A DNA stretch of 64,000 nucleotides from Acinetobacter pragensis (GTDB taxonomy: Bacteria; Pseudomonadota; Gammaproteobacteria; Pseudomonadales; Moraxellaceae), in the NCBI RefSeq assembly GCF_001605895.1, contig NZ_LUAW01000020.1, forward strand, positions 62,826 to 126,825, in the 5' to 3' direction. Shown here one piece after another: positions 19,900 through 28,373 of the stretch. The position numbers and the translations under genes are program-made. The stretch's first letter is position 1, and every line of letters begins with the position of its first letter. The notes under the pieces were generated by a model that made no database searches, had not been told where the DNA came from, and saw nothing but the letters and a program-made list of their open reading frames with translations.

Positions 19900-20927
19900 T
19901 GACTACTCATTCCGATCACATCGATGCTGATCACGAGCCGCAAGACAGCGGCAATGATTTAATTAATCAATTCTTCAGTTCACAAGGTACGACTATTCCT
20001 TCTGACTATAAGAGCGGTTTTGTTGCTATTGTGGGCCGTCCAAACGTTGGCAAGTCAACGTTAATGAACCATATTTTGGGCCAGAAACTGTCCATTACTT
20101 CACGTAAGCCGCAAACCACACGCCATAAAATTGTGGGCATTGATTCGCGTGAAAAATCTCAAGCGGTATTTGTCGATACCCCGGGGATGCATAAAAAAGA
20201 AGTGCGCGCCATCAATAAAATGATGAACCGCGCCGCGCATTCAGCGCTGCGTGACGTGAACCTTGTTCTGTTTGTTCTTGATGCAGATAAGTGGACACAA
20301 AACGATGAATTGGTTTTGGAAAAACTGAAGAATGCGGAAATGCCGGTTATTCTTGTGATCAATAAAATTGATACGCTTGAAAATAAAAACCATGCGCTGC
20401 CATTGATTCAAGAGCGCGCAAAACTCATGAATTTTGCTGAAATTGTACCGGTTTCAGCGCTTCGCGGTGCAAACCTGGATCATTTGCGCAATACGATTGA
20501 AAATTACTTGCCTTTCCAGCCGCCGCTATATTCATTGGAACAGTTGACAGACCGTTCAGAGCGTTTCTTGGCGTCTGAAGTGATTCGTGAAAAAATCATG
20601 CGCCAATTGGGCGAAGAGCTGCCTTATGATTTAACGGTTCAAATTGAATCGTTTAAAACAGAAGAAGCGACAATTAATGAAAAAACAGGCCGCCCAAAAC
20701 CGGCATGCACCTATATTGATGCTACAATTTTTGTCGACCGTCCCGGTCAAAAAGCGATTGTAATTGGTGAAAAGGGCGCGAAACTGAAAAAAATCGGTAT
20801 GGATGCGCGTGTCGATATGGAAAAGATGTTCGAGCAGAAAATCATGCTGACGCTTTGGGTGAAAGTTAAAGGCGGCTGGTCTGATGACGAGCGTGCATTG
20901 AAGAGCTTGGGTTATAGCGATATTTAA
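19899..20927 (+). CDS. era: GTPase Era
   Basis: Ribosome-assembly GTPase that binds the 3' end of 16S rRNA. 342 residues: G1 GRPNVGKST near 46-54, G2 region SRKPQTTRHKI, G3 DTPGMH, G4 NKID, and a C-terminal KH domain (GQKAIVIGEKGAKLKKIG). The N-terminus carries about 35 extra polar residues (MTTHSDHIDADHEPQDSGND) compared with shorter Era proteins. Its ATG overlaps the rnc stop by one base (TAATG), implying translational coupling. Confidence 0.96.
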   Translation: MTTHSDHIDADHEPQDSGNDLINQFFSSQGTTIPSDYKSGFVAIVGRPNVGKSTLMNHILGQKLSITSRKPQTTRHKIVGIDSREKSQAVFVDTPGMHKKEVRAINKMMNRAAHSALRDVNLVLFVLDADKWTQNDELVLEKLKNAEMPVILVINKIDTLENKNHALPLIQERAKLMNFAEIVPVSALRGANLDHLRNTIENYLPFQPPLYSLEQLTDRSERFLASEVIREKIMRQLGEELPYDLTVQIESFKTEEATINEKTGRPKPACTYIDATIFVDRPGQKAIVIGEKGAKLKKIGMDARVDMEKMFEQKIMLTLWVKVKGGWSDDERALKSLGYSDI

Positions 20928-20963
20928 TTGCTGTAATTAAGGTAGAACGAAGAGGGAATGGTA

Positions 20964-21155
20964 ATGATGAAAGTGTTGGCTATAGCTGTGTGCGTGTTGT
21001 TTCTGCAAGGCTGCATTCATAAGATTGTTACCGTTCCTGTTAAAATTGCCTATAAAACAACAAAAGGTGTGGTTAAAGGCACTGCAGCTGTTGTGGGTGC
21101 AGTCATTCCTGATGGGGATGATGAAGACGATCATAATAAAAAAGATAAGGATTAA
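20964..21155 (+). CDS. Small lipoprotein
   Basis: 63-residue predicted lipoprotein. The signal sequence MMKVLAIAVCVLFLQGC ends in a lipobox (LQGC, Cys about 17). The mature part is short: IHKIVTVPVKIAYKTTKGVVKGTAAVVGAVIP, then a very acidic/basic tail (DGDDEDDHNKKDKD). GAGGGA lies six bases before this ATG; the ATG two codons earlier would abut it. I recall conserved small lipoproteins of this type in Acinetobacter but know no function. Aspartate does not occupy +2 (Ile does), so outer-membrane sorting is likely. Confidence 0.8.
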   Translation: MMKVLAIAVCVLFLQGCIHKIVTVPVKIAYKTTKGVVKGTAAVVGAVIPDGDDEDDHNKKDKD

Positions 21156-21166
21156 TTCATCCGATC

Positions 21167-21874
21167 ATGCGTAATGAAATATTGCATGGTTATCTGATCC
21201 ATCATAGAAAATATCGGGAACGAAGCCATATCGTGCATCTGTTTACACAGGAGCATGGGCGCGTTGACGGCATTCTTCGGCAAACTCCGCCACCGCAATA
21301 TCAGCCAATCTGCCTGCAGGCTTCTGGCAAATCAGATTTAAAAAATTTTACTAAACTTGAAATTGTCAATCAGCCGATTTTCTTTTTTGGCGATGCTTTT
21401 TTTTCAGGGTTTTATTTAAATGAAGTTCTATTGCGATTATGTCCTTTAGAAGTGGAAATGCCGCAGACTTATCTGCAATATGCTGAAACTTTAGCGCAGC
21501 TGCAGCATTTAGCGCAGCAGGAAAATCCCAATTTATTTTTAAAGCAAATTTTACGCAGATTTGAACATGAACTGCTGGAAGAGCTGGGCTATTCCTTAGA
21601 TTTTTCCAGCGATGCCAATCAGCAGGAAATTACTGCGCTGCAGCAATACATTTTTCAATTGAATGATGGCTTTATGCCTACTGTACAGGTCTCCCGCGCT
21701 GCGTTAAGCGGTCAGCAAATCCTATCGATGTGCAGCTATGAAAAAGGTAGGGATTTTAATTCAGAACAGTTACAATTATTGTCCAAGCTTTACCGGCAGA
21801 TGATCAGTTCATTGCTGGGTGACCGGCCATTGAAAAGCCGTCAGCTATGGATACAGAATTCACAAACATCATAG
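21167..21874 (+). CDS. recO: DNA repair protein RecO
   Basis: Recombination mediator that anneals single strands and, with RecR, loads RecA at gaps. 235 residues: N-terminal OB fold (NEILHGYLIHHRKYRERSHIVHLFTQEHGRVDGILR), then a helical region with FYLNEVLLRLCP and FEHELLEELGYSLDF. The zinc-finger cysteines of some RecO proteins are absent, as in many gammaproteobacteria. Placed 12 bases after the lipoprotein and 18 before pdxJ, in the era-recO-pdxJ order. Confidence 0.93.
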   Translation: MRNEILHGYLIHHRKYRERSHIVHLFTQEHGRVDGILRQTPPPQYQPICLQASGKSDLKNFTKLEIVNQPIFFFGDAFFSGFYLNEVLLRLCPLEVEMPQTYLQYAETLAQLQHLAQQENPNLFLKQILRRFEHELLEELGYSLDFSSDANQQEITALQQYIFQLNDGFMPTVQVSRAALSGQQILSMCSYEKGRDFNSEQLQLLSKLYRQMISSLLGDRPLKSRQLWIQNSQTS

Positions 21875-21891
21875 CAATTTAGGAAAATATT

Positions 21892-22617
21892 ATGGCTGCA
21901 TCATTAGGTGTAAATATTGACCATGTGGCGACTTTGCGGCAAGCTCGTGGCACCGCTTACCCTGATCCTGTAAAGGCTGCGCAGATTTGCGAAGAGGCAG
22001 GTGCAGAAGGCATTACTTTGCATTTGCGTGAAGACCGCCGCCATATTCAGGATGATGATGTGCGCCGCATGCGTCCCGTATTAAAGACGCATATGAATTT
22101 AGAGATGGCGGTAACGCCGGAAATGGTGGCTTTCGCCAAAGAAATTCAGCCGCATCATGTGTGTTTTGTTCCGGAAAAACGTCAGGAAGTCACTACTGAA
22201 GGCGGCTTAGATGTGCTTGGGCATTTTGAAGACGTTAAAAATGCAACACAGGCATTGGCAGCTATCGGCTGTGAAGTCTCTTTGTTCATTGATGCTGATA
22301 TTGCGCAGATTGATGCGGCGGTGGCTTGCGGTGCGCCGACGATTGAATTGCATACTGGGGCCTATGCCGATGCAGAAACTCCTGAAGAGCAGCAGTATGA
22401 ATTAGAACGTATTATTCAGGGTGCTGAATATGCGGCATCAAAAGGCTTAATTGTTAATGCGGGACACGGTTTAAACCTTGAAAATGTCGCCCCAATTGCG
22501 CGGATTCCGCAAATTCATGAATTAAACATTGGTCATTCCATTATTGCTGAAGCTGTGTTTGTTGGGCTTGAGCAAGCAGTACAGCAAATGAAAGCGGCAA
22601 TTCAAGCTGCACGTTAA
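21892..22617 (+). CDS. pdxJ: Pyridoxine 5'-phosphate synthase PdxJ
   Basis: Condenses 3-amino-1-hydroxyacetone phosphate with 1-deoxyxylulose 5-phosphate to give pyridoxine 5'-phosphate. 241 residues, TIM barrel: [17 protein letters not shown] near 5-21, [56 protein letters not shown] and [12 protein letters not shown], all family blocks. AGGAAAATATT precedes the ATG. Usual position after recO. Confidence 0.96.
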   Translation: MAASLGVNIDHVATLRQARGTAYPDPVKAAQICEEAGAEGITLHLREDRRHIQDDDVRRMRPVLKTHMNLEMAVTPEMVAFAKEIQPHHVCFVPEKRQEVTTEGGLDVLGHFEDVKNATQALAAIGCEVSLFIDADIAQIDAAVACGAPTIELHTGAYADAETPEEQQYELERIIQGAEYAASKGLIVNAGHGLNLENVAPIARIPQIHELNIGHSIIAEAVFVGLEQAVQQMKAAIQAAR

Positions 22618-22635
22618 TTTTATTAGTTTAGAAAT

Positions 22636-23289
22636 ATGTCAAATATCAATTACGATGAGTTAATGAAGCCAGTGATTGGTTTCTTGGGCTGTGAAACTCC
22701 TCAAGCATGGCTGGATGAAGCGGTAGAGAATTTAGACATTCTGATGCAGGATCATGCGAACTGTGAGAAGAAGGCGGCCAGTACCGCCATGAATCTGATG
22801 TTCCGCTACAGTTTCTTTTCTGATTTGCAAGTGAAGCTTGCACAGCTGGTGCGTGAAGAAATGCTGCATTATGAGCAAGTGCTTGAGTTTATGGCAAAGC
22901 GCGGGCAAGCGTGGACTGCAATCAGTGCAGGCCGATATGCCGGCGGATTGCGTAAAGAAGTACGCACATACGAACCGGAAGCGTTGATTGATATTCTGGT
23001 TATCGGCGCTTTTGTTGAGGCGCGCTCCTGTGAGCGTTTTTATGCGCTCGCACCGCGGGTGGACGAGGAGTTAGGCCGTTATTACCGTTACTTGCTGAAG
23101 TCGGAATCACGGCACTATGAGGATTATTTGGCTTTGGCGATGAATGTTGCAACTGCATCTAAACTCAAGAATCCTAGCGAAGATATTCAAATGCGCATTG
23201 AGCATATCCGTGAAGTAGAAAAAGAGCTGATTTTAACTCCAGATGAGTTATTCCGTTTCCATAGCGGCGTGCCTATTAAAGCAGCCTAA
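22636..23289 (+). CDS. miaE: tRNA hydroxylase MiaE
   Basis: Non-haem di-iron monooxygenase that hydroxylates the isopentenyl group of ms2i6A37 in tRNA. 217 residues, ferritin-like: iron ligands expected in DHANCEKKAASTAMNL, VREEMLHYEQVLEFM (ExxH), GAFVEARSCERFYAL and SESRHYEDYL (ExxH). It is the last gene of the lepA-to-miaE same-strand run and is followed by a terminator. Confidence 0.93.
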   Translation: MSNINYDELMKPVIGFLGCETPQAWLDEAVENLDILMQDHANCEKKAASTAMNLMFRYSFFSDLQVKLAQLVREEMLHYEQVLEFMAKRGQAWTAISAGRYAGGLRKEVRTYEPEALIDILVIGAFVEARSCERFYALAPRVDEELGRYYRYLLKSESRHYEDYLALAMNVATASKLKNPSEDIQMRIEHIREVEKELILTPDELFRFHSGVPIKAA

Positions 23290-23312
23290 GCGGTTCATAA
23301 ATGAAATAGACG

Positions 23313-23340
23313 AAATCCTTCATGCGTGAGGGATTTTTTT
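23313..23340 (+). terminator. Terminator after miaE
   Basis: AAATCCTTCA pairs with TGAGGGATTT (one G-T wobble) over a TGCG loop, followed by a T-run. Confidence 0.85.
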
Positions 23341-23424
23341 ATGCTTATTGATTAAATGTAAATAGGAATTATTTACATTTTCTTGCGCTGATCCTACACT
23401 AAGGTAACTTTTCAATAGCAGTTC

Positions 23425-24264
23425 ATGATGAGACTTATTCAAGCCCTTGGTTTGGCTGGCGGTGTATTGATGGCGGCAGGAACCGCACAGGCCCATTATC
23501 CTTTTGTTGCGCCATTGAGTTATCAAACTTTTAATAATCATACGGCTATTATTTCCGGATTTTATGATAATCCTTTTGTTTCGGAAATCGCGATTAAAAA
23601 TTTTAAGTTCGATGTGTATTCGCCAGCTGGCGCAAAGCTTGAGTTAACGGAAGCTGATTGGGCGAGAACGCAAACTTTGAGCAGTTATAGTTTGGAAAAT
23701 AAAACTGATGGAACTTACCGATTTCGCGGTGAAAAGACGGGCAGCATAAGCAGTTTTGCGCAGGTAAATAAAGAGTGGAAAGCTCTAATTGGCGGGCAGT
23801 CTGCAGCGGATAAGCCAAACAATCCGAACGTGGTTTACCGTTCGCAATTGGCTAAAAATGCAAAAATTAAAATTGTTCAAACACACGAAATTATTGAAAC
23901 TTTTATATCGCGCAGAATAATAAGCAATGCAGCTGTTGAACAATTGCATGGCGGGTTTGATGTACAGTTTTTAACGCATCCAAATGCTATTCGAGTAAAT
24001 CAGCCAATTCAGTTTAAAATTTTGGATGAAGGCCAAGGAGTTGATCATTTGAATGCCGAAATTTTAATGCAAACAACAAATTTTAGCCGCGAAGGCAAAA
24101 TATTGCAGAGTATTAAAACAGATGCGCAGGGAATGCTAAATTTTGTGTTGCCTGAGAAAGGGCAGTATTTGCTAAACATAGATTATCAGCAGCCATTTGA
24201 TCATAAAGGCAATGAATTGAAGCGCTACAAATATACATTGAGTTTTAATGTGACTGCAGACTAA
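23425..24264 (+). CDS. Periplasmic DUF4198 protein
   Basis: 279-residue exported protein of the DUF4198 group (NikM-like/cobalt-nickel periplasmic family). Signal peptide to about 23 (AGTAQA-HYPF); the mature N-terminus begins with His (HYPFVAPLS), which in this group may bind metal after processing. Two beta domains can be guessed: about 24-150 and a C-terminal Ig-like part (HPNAIRVNQPIQFKILDEG, YLLNIDYQQPF). A metal or TonB-linked role is inferred from relatives only. Single gene with its own terminator. Confidence 0.72.
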   Translation: MMRLIQALGLAGGVLMAAGTAQAHYPFVAPLSYQTFNNHTAIISGFYDNPFVSEIAIKNFKFDVYSPAGAKLELTEADWARTQTLSSYSLENKTDGTYRFRGEKTGSISSFAQVNKEWKALIGGQSAADKPNNPNVVYRSQLAKNAKIKIVQTHEIIETFISRRIISNAAVEQLHGGFDVQFLTHPNAIRVNQPIQFKILDEGQGVDHLNAEILMQTTNFSREGKILQSIKTDAQGMLNFVLPEKGQYLLNIDYQQPFDHKGNELKRYKYTLSFNVTAD

Positions 24265-24275
24265 GCAGAAATATT

Positions 24276-24306
24276 GGGGATGCTGCTTTCAGCATTCCCT
24301 AGTTTT
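24276..24306 (+). terminator. Terminator of the DUF4198 gene
   Basis: GGGGATGCTG pairs with CAGCATTCCC (one G-T wobble) across CTTT, followed by TAGTTTTG. Confidence 0.7.
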
Positions 24307-24388
24307 GTCTATTCATGGCTGCCGGCTGTTTAGTTTGAAAATAAGGCGAAGTTAATAATGAGCGGCATGCCTTTTTATTAGAATGTCT

Positions 24389-24688
24389 TTATTGATTCCG
24401 CCATAATATTGCAAGGAGAAATCTGCCTAAATAGATAAACTGGAAATAACTGTTTGAGAAAATATATAAAACGCGCGCAATCGGCATGATTAAACAGCTG
24501 ATAATCATGTAATGAATATTCAAAGTCATGGTGTAAAGGCAATAAAAAACAAGTGCTGAAATAGCTAAGAACCGCACACGGATATTTTCAAGACTTCGGT
24601 CATGCAGAGTCATGATTGCAGCCAGAATAGGCAATGGATTTGAGCCGTAGAAGTCTTTTGATTTTGCTTTAAGCGGTGGAATATACAT
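24389..24688 (-). CDS. Hydrophobic hypothetical protein, possibly truncated
   Basis: 99-residue reading frame with about two predicted membrane segments (LAISALVFYCLYTMTLNI, YMIISCLIMPIARVLYIF). The pattern of an N-terminal LPILAAIMTLHDRS block followed by charged IRVRF and then two spans recalls the second half of YgjV-type inner-membrane proteins, so it may be a remnant of one. No Shine-Dalgarno is visible before the ATG. It lies between a terminator and the tRNA genes. I do not recognise a function and am not sure it is expressed. Confidence 0.4.
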   Translation of the reverse strand: MYIPPLKAKSKDFYGSNPLPILAAIMTLHDRSLENIRVRFLAISALVFYCLYTMTLNIHYMIISCLIMPIARVLYIFSNSYFQFIYLGRFLLAILWRNQ

Positions 24689-24742
24689 TTCTAATTTTCT
24701 AGAATTATTATTCAGTTAGTACCTTATAATTATTTTTATGCA

Positions 24743-24775
24743 TAAAAAAGCCCAAGTCATAATGCGTGGGCTTTT
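24743..24775 (-). terminator. Terminator of the first tRNA-Asn unit
   Basis: AAGCCCA pairs with TGGGCTT over a 12-base loop just past the tRNA 3' end; T-rich on the minus strand (CTTTTTTATG). Confidence 0.75.
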
Positions 24776-24781
24776 AGAATT

Positions 24782-24857
24782 TGGCTCTCCAACCTGGGCT
24801 CGAACCAGGGACCTGCGGATTAACAGTCCGTCGCTCTACCGACTGAGCTATTGGAGA
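24782..24857 (-). tRNA. tRNA-Asn (GUU)
   Basis: 76-base cloverleaf on the minus strand. Acceptor TCTCCAA pairs with TTGGAGA, discriminator G, encoded CCA; D-arm AGCTCAGTCGGTAGAGC; anticodon loop CTGTTAA (GUU); T-arm GGTTCGAGCC. Own promoter (24870-24898) and terminator. Confidence 0.97.
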
Positions 24858-24869
24858 ATCTAGTCAAGG

Positions 24870-24898
24870 ATTTTAGGCAGTGAAAGGGGAATGGTCAA
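24870..24898 (-). promoter_or_regulatory. Sigma70 promoter of the first tRNA-Asn unit
   Basis: On the minus strand TTGACC (24893-24898) and TAAAAT (24870-24875) are separated by exactly 17 bases, placing the start a few bases upstream of the tRNA 5' end. Confidence 0.85.
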
Positions 24899-24991
24899 GC
24901 CTAAAGTCTATAAAATTGTACTGAGTGAATTAAAACTAATCAAAGGGTTAGTTGAATTGATGATGTGGGCTAGGTTTGAGAATTTCTGGTG

Positions 24992-25030
24992 AAAAAAATC
25001 CCCATATCATGTGCATGTATGGGGATTTTT
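24992..25030 (-). terminator. Terminator of the second tRNA-Asn unit
   Basis: A 10-bp stem AATCCCCATA / TATGGGGATT with an 11-base loop and a T-run on the minus-strand side, eight bases past the tRNA 3' end. Confidence 0.88.
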
Positions 25031-25037
25031 AGAATCT

Positions 25038-25113
25038 TGGCTCTTCCACCTGGGCTCGAACCAGGGACCTGCGGATTAACAGTCCGTCGCTCTACCGACT
25101 GAGCTATGGAAGA
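25038..25113 (-). tRNA. tRNA-Asn (GUU), variant acceptor stem
   Basis: Same 76-base body as the flanking copies, but the acceptor stem is TCTTCCA / TGGAAGA: both strands changed together so pairing is kept. Encoded CCA, GUU anticodon. Five bases downstream of the next copy, so transcribed with it. Confidence 0.97.
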
Positions 25114-25118
25114 ATAGA

Positions 25119-25194
25119 TGGCTCTCCAACCTGGGCTCGAACCAGGGACCTGCGGATTAACAGTCCGTCGCTCTACCGACTGAGCTATTGGAGA
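25119..25194 (-). tRNA. tRNA-Asn (GUU)
   Basis: 76 bases, identical in all visible positions to the copy at 24782-24857, with encoded CCA and GUU anticodon. First gene of the second unit. Confidence 0.97.
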
Positions 25195-25205
25195 ATCTGA
25201 TGCGC

Positions 25206-25234
25206 ATTTTAGGGATGAAAACTAAAGCCGTCAA
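25206..25234 (-). promoter_or_regulatory. Sigma70 promoter of the second tRNA-Asn unit
   Basis: TTGACG (25229-25234) and TAAAAT (25206-25211) on the minus strand, 17 bases apart. Same architecture as the first tRNA unit's promoter. Confidence 0.85.
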
Positions 25235-25294
25235 CTAAATACTGTAAAGAAATGAATTGTTTGCTTTATAAATATTCGTTTGTATCTGATGAAT

Positions 25295-25326
25295 AAAAAA
25301 ATCACCCTTAAAGGGTGATTTTTTAT
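25295..25326 (-). terminator. Terminator of sodB
   Basis: AAAATCACCCTT / AAGGGTGATTTT hairpin with A- and T-runs on both sides, so it probably works in both directions. Confidence 0.88.
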
Positions 25327-25351
25327 GCAAAAAATAAGATTATTTTAAATC

Positions 25352-25978
25352 TTATTTTTCAACGCCAGCAGCTTGACCTGCATATTTAGCATTTGCGTAA
25401 TCCCAGTTTACAAGGCTTTCTAAGAAAGTAGAGATGTACTTAGGACGTGCATTGCGGAAATCGATGTAGTAAGCGTGTTCCCAAACGTCAATTGTTAATA
25501 CTGCAACTTTGCCATGAGCAAGCGGAGTATCAGCATTTGCAGTTTTTAGAATAGACAGGTTGCCGTTTACTTCGTCAGCAACTAACCATGCCCAGCCTGA
25601 ACCGAATTGAGTTGTTGCCGCAGCAGCAAACTCTTCAGCGAATTTTTCGTAAGAACCGAAAGCTTCGTCAATTTTAGCAGCCAAAGCGCCAGTCGCTTTA
25701 CCGCCGCCGTTTTTAGCCATACAGTTCCAGTAGAAAGTGTGGTTCCAAACTTGCGCAGCGTTGTTGAATACGCCTGCTTTAGAAGCATCGCCAGCAACAG
25801 CTTTAATGATTTCTTCTAAAGTTTTACCTTCAAGATCTGTGCCTTTGATCAGGTTGTTCAGGTTAACCACATAAGTGTTGTGGTGTTTGTCGTGATGGTA
25901 TTCTAAAGTTTCTTTGCTGATGTGCGGAGCAAGATCTTCGTAACCATAAGGTAAAGCTGGTAAAGTAATCGTTGTCAT
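25352..25978 (-). CDS. sodB: Iron superoxide dismutase
   Basis: Cytoplasmic superoxide dismutase. Start at MTTITLPALPYGYEDLAPHIS (208 residues) with AAGGA ten bases upstream; a longer start adds an un-family-like MSKPSKMQGIEN. Metal ligands are His in EYHHDKHH (about 28), His in QVWNHTFYW (about 80), Asp and His in IDVWEHAYY (about 164 and 168). The motif FGSGWAWLV and the overall match to E. coli SodB favour iron over manganese. Single gene with terminator. Confidence 0.94.
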   Translation of the reverse strand: MTTITLPALPYGYEDLAPHISKETLEYHHDKHHNTYVVNLNNLIKGTDLEGKTLEEIIKAVAGDASKAGVFNNAAQVWNHTFYWNCMAKNGGGKATGALAAKIDEAFGSYEKFAEEFAAAATTQFGSGWAWLVADEVNGNLSILKTANADTPLAHGKVAVLTIDVWEHAYYIDFRNARPKYISTFLESLVNWDYANAKYAGQAAGVEK

Positions 25979-26135
25979 GTTTTCAATTCCTTGCATTTTG
26001 CTGGGTTTTGACATTAAGTGGCTTTATTGTAATAGATTCTTGGGCAAAATTGCGCATTGCTTATAAATAAGAATACAGAATAAAGCTCGAATTTATACGT
26101 ATAAAGGAAAATGCCAAAAGCAGGCTTTTACTAAA

Positions 26136-26894
26136 TTAAATCGGATTGTTTAATTCGAAATAACTATACTCAATATTGAACTGTTCTGAAATAGCTTTTG
26201 CCAAGCGTTGAACACCATAACGCTCGGTTGCATGGTGGCCGCAGGCATAATAATGAACATTGAGTTCTTTGGCTTCATAGAAGGTGCGTTCGCTGACTTC
26301 ACCTGAAATATAGGCATCACAGCCTTGCTCAAAGGCTTTGGAAATGTAATCTTGCGCACCACCCGTGCAGAAGCCAATTTTTTGAATGCTGGTTTTGTTT
26401 GCAGGCAAGTGAATTGCATGAAAGCCTAGACGCTCAGTAAGCAAAGTTTTAAATGCTTCTGGTGACATCGCTTCTGTTAAATAGCCAATGTTACCAATTG
26501 GGTTGCGTTCGCTTGGATCAAGCGCTTCAATATTCTTGAGTTCTAAAATATCGGCAATCGCAGCATTATTGCCAAGAGTCGGATGGCTGTCTAAAGGCAA
26601 GTGGTAGCCAACTAAGGAAATATCATGTTTAATCAGGCTCTTAATGCGCTTGCCCCGCATTCCGGTGATTGGATATGCTTCGCCTTTCCAAAAAAAGCCA
26701 TGATGCACCAGCAGCAGATCTGCATGCTGCGCTATCGTGGCTTCAATTGCATCTTGTGAGGCGGTAACTGCGCACAGAATTTTTTTGACTTCAGTTTTGC
26801 CTTCAATTTGCAGGCCATTTGGCGCATAGTCTTTAAATTCATCAGACTTTAAAGTCTGATTGCACCACTGAATAATGTCATTTAATTGAGCCAT
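26136..26894 (-). CDS. Nif3-like dinuclear metal-centre protein (YbgI type)
   Basis: 252-residue member of the Nif3/YbgI family, hexameric proteins with a two-metal site and no settled enzymatic role (a GTP cyclohydrolase-like activity has been proposed for some). Metal ligands can be seen in LLVHHGFFW (His-His near 61-62), SLVGYHLPLDSHPTLGNN and the C-terminal YYACGHHATERYGVQRL with Glu. Full length, cytoplasmic. Single gene divergent from the HtrA gene. Confidence 0.9.
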   Translation of the reverse strand: MAQLNDIIQWCNQTLKSDEFKDYAPNGLQIEGKTEVKKILCAVTASQDAIEATIAQHADLLLVHHGFFWKGEAYPITGMRGKRIKSLIKHDISLVGYHLPLDSHPTLGNNAAIADILELKNIEALDPSERNPIGNIGYLTEAMSPEAFKTLLTERLGFHAIHLPANKTSIQKIGFCTGGAQDYISKAFEQGCDAYISGEVSERTFYEAKELNVHYYACGHHATERYGVQRLAKAISEQFNIEYSYFELNNPI

Positions 26895-27063
26895 CTGCCT
26901 TCCGCCATTGTCATATCAATTTTTACTATTTAAACATGCATTTAATTGTAACTAAAGCAGCACAAAACTATGTGATTTTTTTGAAGCCAGTTTGAAAATT
27001 TACATTACAATATGAGTTAAATAACTGAACCATCAACAATTAAAAATTTTAGAGGATATAACT

Positions 27064-28248
27064 GTGCGCCGGAGCTTTACTTGGTTACCTTGGGTGCTGC
27101 TGATTATCGTAATTTTGGGTTTTTTGGGCTGGCAGCAGCTGCAGAAACCCAAAGCGCCTATGACACCTGATGGGGTGAAATTACCTGCAGAAAAAGTTGA
27201 ACCTTTAGTTAATACATCCCGTACAGGCGGTGTAGTTTCTTACAATGCAGCAGTTAAAGTCGCAGCGCCTGCTGTGGTCAATATTTTTACAACGCAAAAA
27301 GTTAAACAATTAGACCATCCTTTATTAAATGATCCGGCATTCCGTGAATTTTTCGGTAATCAGCTGCCAGATCAGTTGAAGCAGGATCCAAATGAAAACA
27401 GCTTGGGGTCAGGCGTCATTGTCAGTCCTGATGGCTATATTCTAACCAATAATCACGTGATTGCTCAGGCAGATCAAATCATTGTCGGTTTGCATGATGG
27501 AAGACGCGCATCTGCAAAAGTGGTGGGTACAGACCCAGATACAGATTTAGCTGTGATTAAAATTGAAATGAATCAGCTTCCTGTTCTGCCGTTCAAACTC
27601 AGCGGCAATGAGGTGGGAGATGTTGTTTTGGCTATCGGCAACCCATTTGGCGTGGGGCAGACTGTAACGCAGGGGATTATTTCTGCAACAGGCCGTTCTG
27701 ACTTAGGCATTAACACCTATGAAGACTTTATTCAGACTGATGCTGCAATTAACCCGGGCAATTCAGGCGGCGCTTTAATTGATGTTGCCGGCAATTTAAT
27801 CGGTGTGAATACAGCAATCTTCTCGCAATCCGGCGGTTCACTGGGCATTGGCTTTGCCATTCCTGCAAAAATTTGCCAGCAAGTGCTGAATGCGATCCTG
27901 AAAGATGGCCGGGTCGTCCGCGGCTATTTGGGTATTAGCGTGCAGGCGGTGAATCAGGACAATGTGTTTGAGCCTAAAGAGCAGGGCGTAATTGTGGCTG
28001 ATGTGCTGCCATTGGGTCCTGCTGGTAAAGCCGGCATCAAACGCGGCGATAAAATTTTGAAGGTCAATAATGAAGCCATCACTTCAGCTTCACACTTGAT
28101 CAATTACGTCGCTTTACAGCCGCCCAACAGTACTGTTCAGCTTTCTATTGAGCGTAATCAAAAACCTATGACTGTAAATGTGACTATTACCGAGCGGAAA
28201 ACTCCAGAGCAAAATGCCGAGGCGCAATATATTCCGTTGCCTCGATAG
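27064..28248 (+). CDS. Membrane-anchored HtrA protease (DegS/AlgW type)
   Basis: Trypsin-like periplasmic protease with an uncleaved N-terminal anchor (about 7-24, LPWVLLIIVILGFLGW). 394 residues: His in LTNNHVI (about 131), Asp in DTDLAVIK (about 161), Ser in NPGNSGGAL (about 234), and one PDZ domain from about 280 (GYLGISVQAVNQD). One PDZ plus an anchor suggests a DegS/AlgW-like sensor of unfolded outer-membrane proteins, but no sigmaE or anti-sigma gene is in the window. Starts at GTG, preceded by AGAGGATATAACT. Confidence 0.9.
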   Translation: MRRSFTWLPWVLLIIVILGFLGWQQLQKPKAPMTPDGVKLPAEKVEPLVNTSRTGGVVSYNAAVKVAAPAVVNIFTTQKVKQLDHPLLNDPAFREFFGNQLPDQLKQDPNENSLGSGVIVSPDGYILTNNHVIAQADQIIVGLHDGRRASAKVVGTDPDTDLAVIKIEMNQLPVLPFKLSGNEVGDVVLAIGNPFGVGQTVTQGIISATGRSDLGINTYEDFIQTDAAINPGNSGGALIDVAGNLIGVNTAIFSQSGGSLGIGFAIPAKICQQVLNAILKDGRVVRGYLGISVQAVNQDNVFEPKEQGVIVADVLPLGPAGKAGIKRGDKILKVNNEAITSASHLINYVALQPPNSTVQLSIERNQKPMTVNVTITERKTPEQNAEAQYIPLPR

Positions 28249-28261
28249 ATTTACTCGTATT

Positions 28262-28288
28262 CAAATCCCTCTTCGTGAGGGATTTTTT
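28262..28288 (+). terminator. Terminator of the anchored HtrA gene
   Basis: AAATCCCT(C) pairs with (G)AGGGATTT over a TTCG-containing loop, then a T-run. Confidence 0.88.
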
Positions 28289-28373
28289 ATGGGTGTACAA
28301 ATAATCAGCTGCAAAATTTCAATAGAATTTTGTTCCAGCTGGATTATTTTAATGAATCAGCACTTATAAAATA

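Noticed and set aside
24782-25194. Repeated units looking like a short direct-repeat array
   Set aside because: These are three tRNA-Asn genes, not a CRISPR or insertion element; each folds as a cloverleaf with CCA.
14021-28248. The two HtrA proteases as a recent duplication
   Set aside because: One has two PDZ domains and a cleaved signal, the other one PDZ and an anchor; these are distinct DegP-like and DegS-like lineages usual in gammaproteobacteria.
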